In this document: positions 32,160-35,831 of the stretch, one piece after another | How the letters are laid out: the number at the start of each line of letters is the position of its first letter | Numbering within the stretch: the stretch's first letter is position 1 | NCBI GenBank assembly: GCA_018263575.1 | Contig: JAANWX010000079.1 | Location: 1,502 to 37,332 of the forward strand | Source: Chloroflexota bacterium | Lineage (GTDB): Bacteria > Chloroflexota > Anaerolineae > Anaerolineales > UBA11858 | Length of the DNA stretch: 35,831 nucleotides | Reading direction: 5' to 3' | Position numbers and translations under genes: made by a program | Notes under the pieces: model-generated | Database searches by the model: none | What the model was told of the DNA's origin: nothing | What the model saw: the letters and a program-made list of their open reading frames with translations, nothing else

Positions 32160-32271
32160 TTGGAGGTTGGATGTTGGAGGTTGGATGTTGGAGGTTGGAG
32201 GTTGGATGTTGGATGTTGGAAGTTGGAGGTTGGATGTTGGATATTGGATATTGGGTATTGGGTATTGGGCA
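32160..32271. repeat. Sixteen phased heptamers (TTGGATG-like), starting 1 bp after the recX stop
   Basis: 112 bp divide exactly into sixteen 7-bp units without a single indel: TTGGAGG and TTGGATG alternate, then TTGGAAG, TTGGATA, TTGGGTA and TTGGGCA. It is the longest array in the window. The rest of the gap to rny (32272-32479) shows nothing recognisable apart from the rny ribosome-binding site. Confidence 0.95.
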
Positions 32272-32479
32272 TTGGTGTTAGTCGGAATTATTTTAATTTT
32301 ATGAAGATTTGAAGTTAGCGTCTCAATAAAGGGAAGGAGCCAGGTTTCCTCTACGTGAAGCGGTAAATCTGTTTTCTTACTCCCCCCAATCAGGCGGCTT
32401 TAAGGCCGAATTAAGTATCATCTCAGCCCCACCCCAAGATTTTGAGAAGGTACCGAATTAACATAAAAAAGAGGTTTCT

Positions 32480-34015
32480 ATGGACAATATTAGATTTTTA
32501 CCATTCTTGATAAGTTTATTTGCATTAGCAATAGGCGCAGCAATTGGATACTTTTATAAAAACTATCAGGTCATCCAAGAAAACGAGAAAAAGCGGGCTG
32601 AGGCTAACGATATTCTCAGCCAAGCGGAGAAAAAAGCCACCCGTATTGAAAAAGAGGTTCAAGACCAGGCCTTAGAAATTCGCCAAAGCGCAGAAAAGGA
32701 AGCCAACCGGCGACGGATGGAGCTTGGCCGCTACGAGGAGCGTTTACAAAGCCGGAGCGACCAACTTGACCGCCGGGCAGAAAAAATCGAAGATCGAGAA
32801 CACGCCTTGAGTAAACTCCAAAGCACGCTTGATAAAAAAGCCAATCAAGTAGAAGGTATTTATACGGAGGTTTCTAAGAAGCTTGAAGAGGTCAGTAATT
32901 TAACACGCCAAGAAGCACGCCAGATTTTATTAGACCAGGTAGAGGAAGAGACCCGCAACGATATGTCGCGCATTGTGCGTGAGATCGAGGCTGAGGCCCG
33001 CGACGAAGGGGAACGCAAGGCGCGCAGACTTATCGCCGACGCCATCCAAAGGGTGGCCTCCGAACACGTGGACGAGGTGACGTCCTCTACAGTGGCGCTC
33101 CCCTCAGATGATATGAAGGGGCGCATCATTGGCAGGAATGGGCGCAACATCCGCGCTTTCGAGAAGGCCACTGGGGTGGATGTGATCGTGGACGATACCC
33201 CCGAAGCGGTCACTGTCTCCTGCTTCGACTCTGTCCGGCGGGAGGTGGCCAAGCGGGCTATGGCCAAGTTGGTCATCGATGGGCGCATTCACCCCGCGCA
33301 TATTGAGGAAATTGTCGCCAAAGAACGAGATAGAATTGATAAAGTGATCTTGGAAGCGGGAGAAGAAGCCGCCTACGAAGCGGGTGTGCCCGGCCTTCAT
33401 ATGGAAATTCTCAAAAAACTAGGCCGCCTAAAATTCCGCACCTCTTATGGCCAAAATCAACTGGCGCATGCCGTAGAAAGCGCGCAACTATGCTCTGTGC
33501 TGGCCGCGGAGATGGGCGCCAACGTGGAGGCAGCCAAGGCGGGCGGGTTATTGCATGACCTGGGCAAGGCGATGGATCACAATACGGAAGGCACGCACGC
33601 CCAGATTGGGGCCGAATTCGCCGAGCGTTACGGTGTTCCGCCCTTGGTAGTGAACGCCATCGGCTCCCACCATCATGAGGCCGAACAACAAAGCGTGGAA
33701 GCCGTGATTGTGGAAGCAGCGGACGCCATCTCTGGGGCCCGTCCCGGCGCCCGGCGCGAGAGCCTGGAGCATTACCTGAAACGGGTCCGCGCCCTCGAAG
33801 ACGCGGCCGACTCCTACGAGGGAGTCAAGAAAAGCTACGCCCTCCAGGCTGGCCGCGAGGTGCGCATCTTCGTCCAACCCAAGCGGATCGACGACTTAGC
33901 CGCCTCCCGCCTGGCCCGTAAAATTTCCAAAAATATCGAGGAGACCATGCAGTACCCGGGCAAGATCAAGGTGACGGTGATCCGCGAGACGCGGTCGGTG
34001 GAGTATGCGAAGTAG
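32480..34015 (+). CDS. rny: Ribonuclease Y
   Basis: This 511-residue membrane-anchored endoribonuclease starts mRNA decay. Seen directly: an N-terminal transmembrane helix (about 6-26), a long charged coiled coil (about 30-200), a KH domain with KGRIIGRNGRNIRAFE (213-228, GxxG at 218-221), and an HD domain with LLHDLGKAM (357-365, His359-Asp360) and GSHHHEAE (395-402). Length matches the family. AAGAGG lies 6 nt before the ATG. A strong terminator follows at 34091. Confidence 0.97.
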   Translation: MDNIRFLPFLISLFALAIGAAIGYFYKNYQVIQENEKKRAEANDILSQAEKKATRIEKEVQDQALEIRQSAEKEANRRRMELGRYEERLQSRSDQLDRRAEKIEDREHALSKLQSTLDKKANQVEGIYTEVSKKLEEVSNLTRQEARQILLDQVEEETRNDMSRIVREIEAEARDEGERKARRLIADAIQRVASEHVDEVTSSTVALPSDDMKGRIIGRNGRNIRAFEKATGVDVIVDDTPEAVTVSCFDSVRREVAKRAMAKLVIDGRIHPAHIEEIVAKERDRIDKVILEAGEEAAYEAGVPGLHMEILKKLGRLKFRTSYGQNQLAHAVESAQLCSVLAAEMGANVEAAKAGGLLHDLGKAMDHNTEGTHAQIGAEFAERYGVPPLVVNAIGSHHHEAEQQSVEAVIVEAADAISGARPGARRESLEHYLKRVRALEDAADSYEGVKKSYALQAGREVRIFVQPKRIDDLAASRLARKISKNIEETMQYPGKIKVTVIRETRSVEYAK

Positions 34016-34018
34016 GGG

Positions 34019-34077
34019 AGTGGTCTAAGTAGTCTGAGTAGTCGGAGTGGTCGGAGTAGTCTAAGTGGTCTGAGTGG
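34019..34077. repeat. Nonamer tandem array (AGTGGTCTG-like)
   Basis: Six and a half 9-bp units of the form AGT(A/G)GTC(T/G)(A/G) run in phase, starting 3 bp after the rny stop and ending 13 bp before the terminator stem. Confidence 0.85.
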
Positions 34078-34090
34078 ATGAGAAAATATA

Positions 34091-34128
34091 AGCCCTCCTG
34101 TTGGATGTGCTCGCAGGAGGGCTTTTTG
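34091..34128 (+). terminator. Terminator of rny
   Basis: A perfect 10-bp stem (AGCCCTCCTG with CAGGAGGGCT) is followed by a T run (34123-34127). Confidence 0.9.
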
Positions 34129-34151
34129 ATTTAAATGTTTTGAATAAACCT

Positions 34152-34796
34152 CTATCTCAAAAACGGATTCCCCCGCCGTTCCCTTCCCACCGTTGTCTCA
34201 CCCATGTGGCCCGCCAGAATTCGCACCTCATCCGGCAGGGTGAGGATTTGTTCGCGGATGCTTTTCATGAGCGTCTCGAAATCTCCGCCGGGGAGGTCGG
34301 TGCGACCGATGCTGTTTTGGAAGATCACGTCGCCGCTGAAAAGTGTGCCTGCGGCCTGGCAGTAGAAGATGACGTGGCCGGGTGTGTGGCCCGGGGCGTG
34401 GCGCACCTCGAATTCGTAGCCGCCCACGCTCAGGGTTTGGCCGTGGTGGAGGGCCAGGGACGGTCGCGGGCCGGGGTCGACGTCCATGCCGAAGAATCCG
34501 GCCCCGCCCTTGTGCTCCCACAGGGGGAGATCGGCCGGGTGCAGGGCGATGGTCAACTCCTCAGAGACGGTGGGATTGGAGGAGGTAGCAATATCTGCCA
34601 CTCCACCAAGATGGTCAAAATGGGCGTGGGTGAGCCAAATCTGGTGAATGATCCAGCCCTGTTTTTTGGCCGCCTTAACCAGACGGCGACCGTCTCCGCC
34701 GGGGTCGATCACCACCGCATTTCCCGTTTTGGCATCGGCAATCAGGTAAGCGTTGGTGGCCACGGGACCAAGGGTGAAAGACTCGATAGATAGCAT
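34152..34796 (-). CDS. MBL-fold metallohydrolase (glyoxalase II-like)
   Basis: This 214-residue metallo-beta-lactamase-fold protein has the metal motif THAHFDHLGG (57-66), APGHTPGHV, FSGDVIF with the bridging Asp, and LAGHMGETTVG near the C-terminus. These ligands match the glyoxalase II/YcbL group of thioester hydrolases. It lacks the C-terminal glutathione-binding domain of true glyoxalase II, so the substrate is uncertain. The start at 34796 has AAGGA 6-7 nt upstream; the longer ORF overlaps the response regulator gene. It follows that gene by 44 bp on the same strand. Confidence 0.9.
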   Translation of the reverse strand: MLSIESFTLGPVATNAYLIADAKTGNAVVIDPGGDGRRLVKAAKKQGWIIHQIWLTHAHFDHLGGVADIATSSNPTVSEELTIALHPADLPLWEHKGGAGFFGMDVDPGPRPSLALHHGQTLSVGGYEFEVRHAPGHTPGHVIFYCQAAGTLFSGDVIFQNSIGRTDLPGGDFETLMKSIREQILTLPDEVRILAGHMGETTVGRERRGNPFLR

Positions 34797-34840
34797 GCAA
34801 ATCCTTTGTAGTTTTGAGTTGGGTTGGAAGGGGTTGTAGG

Positions 34841-35620
34841 CTAAACTATGGCCTCGAACATATACCCCGTTCCCCGGACATTTTGTACCCATTCTTCCAC
34901 GCCAGGGAAGACGGCCAACTTTTTCCGCAAGCGGCTGACCATGGGGCGCAATATTTCTGGGGCTTCCCATTCGTCAGCTTCAGCGCCTTGGACCAAGAAG
35001 ACGATTTCTGCGTGGGTCATCACCCGGCCTTGATTCTCCAGGAAGATGCCCAGCAGTGTGCCCTCAGTGGGCGTGAGGTGGGCGGTGGTGCTCCCGCGCT
35101 TGATCTCCCTGCGCTCTAAATCCACCATGACGCCTTGGGGCAAGGAGATGATGCGGCGGCTGGGTACTTCAGGCGTGGTAATGCCTTCTATATCTTTGAA
35201 TTGTTCAAGCGAGGACTCCAGTTTTTCAATCAACTTCTCTTTGCGTTGGTTCTCTGTCTTGACCGCAAAACAAGCCTCGACGCTGGCGAGTATCTCCTCC
35301 GTTTCGAAGGGTTTCAAGAGATAGTCGTAAACGCCAACGCGAATGGCTTTGATAGCAGACTCTAAGGAACCATGAGCGGTGAGGATGATAATCTTGGTTT
35401 CGGGATAGAGTAGATGGGTTTGGAGCATGACCTCAACGCCGTCAATGCCGGGCAGCTTGAGATCCAAGATGACGAGGACATACTCTTTTTCATTGAGTTT
35501 TTCAAGAGCATCTTCCCCATTGGAAACTGCTTCTACAGCATAGCCTTCCAATTCCAAAATGTCTTGAAGCGACTCGCGAACAGCCTTTTCATCGTCAACG
35601 ATCAAAATATCAGTAGACAT
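34841..35620 (-). CDS. OmpR-type response regulator
   Basis: The 259-residue protein has an N-terminal receiver domain with acidic pocket VDDE (8-11), phospho-acceptor Asp53 in ILDLKLPGIDG, Thr81 and Lys103 in LLKPFE. A linker of about 40 residues, probably coiled coil (KTENQRKEKLIEKLESSLEQ), leads to a winged-helix DNA-binding domain (about 160-259; LTPTEGTLLGIFLENQGRVM and ending VRGTGYMFEAIV). The linker is longer than in most OmpR proteins. The start at 35620 has GGAGG 8-9 nt upstream. No histidine kinase lies next to it in this window, so its sensor is unknown. Confidence 0.92.
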   Translation of the reverse strand: MSTDILIVDDEKAVRESLQDILELEGYAVEAVSNGEDALEKLNEKEYVLVILDLKLPGIDGVEVMLQTHLLYPETKIIILTAHGSLESAIKAIRVGVYDYLLKPFETEEILASVEACFAVKTENQRKEKLIEKLESSLEQFKDIEGITTPEVPSRRIISLPQGVMVDLERREIKRGSTTAHLTPTEGTLLGIFLENQGRVMTHAEIVFLVQGAEADEWEAPEILRPMVSRLRKKLAVFPGVEEWVQNVRGTGYMFEAIV

Positions 35621-35648
35621 ATATTCACCCTCCACGAGGTAAAGTGTG

Positions 35649-35696
35649 CTAAGCAAAACGCTTAGTGTACGATTTCTTTGTCATGCAATGATTCTA
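35649..35696 (-). promoter_or_regulatory. Candidate extended -10 promoter and leader hairpin of the response regulator
   Basis: On the minus strand TGC-TAGAAT (TAGAAT at 35691-35696) resembles an extended -10 element; a -35 is poor. Between it and the gene the palindrome CTAAGC-loop-GCTTAG (35649-35665) could be an operator or a leader hairpin. The rest of the gap to the window end shows nothing clear. Confidence 0.4.
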
Positions 35697-35831
35697 GCAT
35701 ATAGAATAATAGTATCATAAATTGGTGGCTTATGTCCATAACTTTCCCTCGGCTTGAAATTCTCCCCGCAGCGGTCATGTCCCCCCATCCCCCAAAGGTT
35801 AAGGTGATATTTTTTAGTCGGGAGATCGGAA

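Noticed and set aside
31976-32272. Minus-strand frame rich in SNIQHPTSN repeats
   Set aside because: It is the heptamer array read in one frame plus antisense recX; a known kind of spurious protein.
35732-35831. Plus-strand frame open to the right end of the window
   Set aside because: Only about 33 codons, no ribosome-binding site and no recognisable domain; it may be intergenic.

Overview
The window is bacterial chromosomal DNA that looks like Chloroflexota, probably the Anaerolineae branch. This is an inference from gene content: a four-subunit 2-oxoacid:ferredoxin oxidoreductase, a recA-recX-rny run, an S8 protease ending in GFGTWAG repeats, a zinc-ribbon/cyclase/ATPase/TPR regulator, a DUF4013 membrane protein, and intergenic spaces filled with short tandem repeats. 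Coding density is high, in blocks that alternate strand. No rRNA, tRNA, CRISPR array or complete insertion sequence was seen.

Layout. 0.1-8.2 kb (minus): two ABC exporter halves, which look like the two chains of one heterodimer with a single degenerate ATP site, separated by a UPF0175/PIN toxin-antitoxin pair with its own promoter; then a tRNA nucleotidyltransferase-family protein with an N-terminal DUF5678-like extension, hpt and tdk. 8.2-9.6 kb (minus): ribosomal operon rplU-rpmA-rpmE with a consensus promoter, a structured leader and a terminator. Its last gene encodes L31 fused to a domain that looks like the RNA polymerase alpha C-terminal domain. 9.8-14.5 kb (plus): 2-oxoacid:ferredoxin oxidoreductase (ferredoxin, alpha, beta, gamma), then a GHMP sugar kinase and a sugar nucleotidyltransferase. 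14.6-18.3 kb (minus): DUF4013 membrane protein and ppdK. 18.4-29.4 kb: accessory region with a nested palindromic MITE-like element, a frameshifted subtilase, a signalling protein broken by a frameshift and a nonsense codon, a GH13 amylase, a cysteine-desulfurase-like enzyme, a methylenetetrahydrofolate reductase remnant with an internal deletion, a fructosamine kinase, and an MNT/HEPN pair whose HEPN half is deleted internally. 29.4-35.6 kb: low-molecular-weight phosphatase, a short divergent recA, recX, rny, an MBL-fold hydrolase and an OmpR-type response regulator.

Themes. (1) The L31-alphaCTD fusion is the strongest candidate for something undescribed: one protein would carry a ribosome-binding part and a DNA/RNA-polymerase-type part. 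(2) Most intergenic gaps hold phased 7-mer (sometimes 8- or 9-mer) tandem arrays, each with its own word, often starting 1-3 nt after a stop codon. They resemble in design the heptameric STRR repeats of cyanobacteria. (3) Four genes between 18.8 and 29.1 kb carry lesions (frameshift, nonsense, internal deletion). Either this block is decaying or the assembly has errors there; reads would decide.

Starts were chosen by Shine-Dalgarno spacing and family length, so several genes begin downstream of the longest possible ORF. All family assignments come from reading motifs; no database search was run.
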